Assembly: GCF_016901855.1 (NCBI RefSeq)
Contig: NZ_JACJKY010000007.1
Location: 1 to 64,000 of the forward strand
Reading direction: 5' to 3'
Length of the DNA: 64,000 nucleotides
Source of the DNA: Merdimmobilis hominis
GTDB taxonomy: Bacteria; Bacillota; Clostridia; Oscillospirales; Ruminococcaceae
Positions within the stretch are counted from its first letter, which is position 1; every line of letters starts with the position of its first letter. The position numbers and the translations under genes are program-made. The notes beneath the pieces are model-generated. The model saw only the letters and a list, made by a program, of their open reading frames with translations, was not told the DNA's origin and did no database searches. Below, one piece after another: positions 63,800-64,000 of the stretch.

Positions 63800-64000
63800 A
63801 TGAGGCAGTTTCAACATAGAATCGTACCGGAACAAATTGTCACAAAACGTTTGATCTTGCGCGCATTCTGCATGGAAGATGAGCAGGCAATGTTTAAAAA
63901 CTGGACATCCGATCCTCAAGTTGCACGATTTATGGCGGGAAAAGCGCACAGCAGCCCTGCAATCACACGCGGTGTGCTGGAAAGCTTTTGTTATCACAGC
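63800..64000 (+). CDS. GNAT-family N-acetyltransferase, cut by window end
   Basis: ATG 63800 follows AGGAGGGAG and an extended -10 (TGATATAAT) upstream. The 67 visible residues include EQIVTKRLILRAFCMEDEQA, the typical opening of RimJ/RimL-type acetyltransferases, and DPQVARFM. These enzymes move an acetyl group from acetyl-CoA to an amine. The acetyl-CoA-binding loop is beyond the window. Confidence 0.85.
   Translation, partial: MRQFQHRIVPEQIVTKRLILRAFCMEDEQAMFKNWTSDPQVARFMAGKAHSSPAITRGVLESFCYHS

Overview
The window looks like a chromosome segment from a low- to mid-GC, anaerobic, gut-type Clostridia (Oscillospiraceae/Lachnospiraceae-like Firmicutes). Reasons: the phoH-ybeY-dgkA-era-yqzL-recO-mutS2 gene order, AAGGAGG ribosome sites, a T-box leader, a LexA (DinR-type) box, spoIIID, a YesM/YesN two-component pair, and many glycosidases. 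No species is assigned.

Layout. 0.1-6.5 kb: a leftward MATE transporter and a GH123/DUF4091-like protein with an N-terminal DNA-binding-type domain, a rightward GH51 arabinofuranosidase, and a leftward PepSY lipoprotein whose ribosome site lies in a long inverted repeat. 6.8-26.9 kb: a mobile element of about 20.1 kb inserted inside the sporulation regulator gene spoIIID. The 3' part of spoIIID is at 6645-6801 and the 5' part at 26898-27029. Both junctions share the 5-bp core TATGT, and joining the halves there gives an uninterrupted 88-codon spoIIID frame. A large serine recombinase gene ends exactly at the left junction. The element also carries a MobV relaxase, a second mobilisation module (relaxase, MobC-like protein, ParB-like protein, ParR/ParM-like pair, sigma-like regulator), remnants of another serine recombinase and of a primase, TnpV, an XRE regulator and a decayed IS200/IS605 transposase.

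Inside that element, a tyrosine recombinase (16196-17041) sits beside a 256-bp segment bounded by perfect 17-bp inverted repeats. The segment holds a good promoter that now points away from a five-gene operon (17391-25023). Inversion would aim it at the operon. The operon encodes an SPFH/SHOCT protein, a TPR membrane protein, two zinc-ribbon/TIR/transmembrane proteins and an unrecognised protein. I read it as a phase-variable, membrane-associated TIR system, drawn in its OFF orientation. This and the spoIIID interruption are the main discoveries.

27-43 kb is a glycan-use region: solute-binding lipoprotein with YesN/YesM, an MFS transporter divergent from a DeoR-type regulator, a very large secreted GH85 endo-beta-N-acetylglucosaminidase, a ROK sugar kinase, and a frameshifted GH38/DUF5054-like gene. 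43-50 kb: a TIM-barrel/acyl-CoA-ligase fusion behind a T-box riboswitch, a YbjQ protein, LexA with its operator, a candidate small RNA, and a second GH51 enzyme. 49.7-54 kb: a four-gene envelope operon (PIG-L deacetylase, NAGPA-type phosphodiester glycosidase, two membrane proteins). 54-60.5 kb: the conserved housekeeping cluster phoH to mutS2. 60.5-64 kb: a small membrane protein behind a possible metal-regulated promoter, a radical SAM protein, a flavin reductase, a duplicated terminator-bearing repeat downstream of tRNA-Val(CAC), and the start of a GNAT acetyltransferase cut by the window end.
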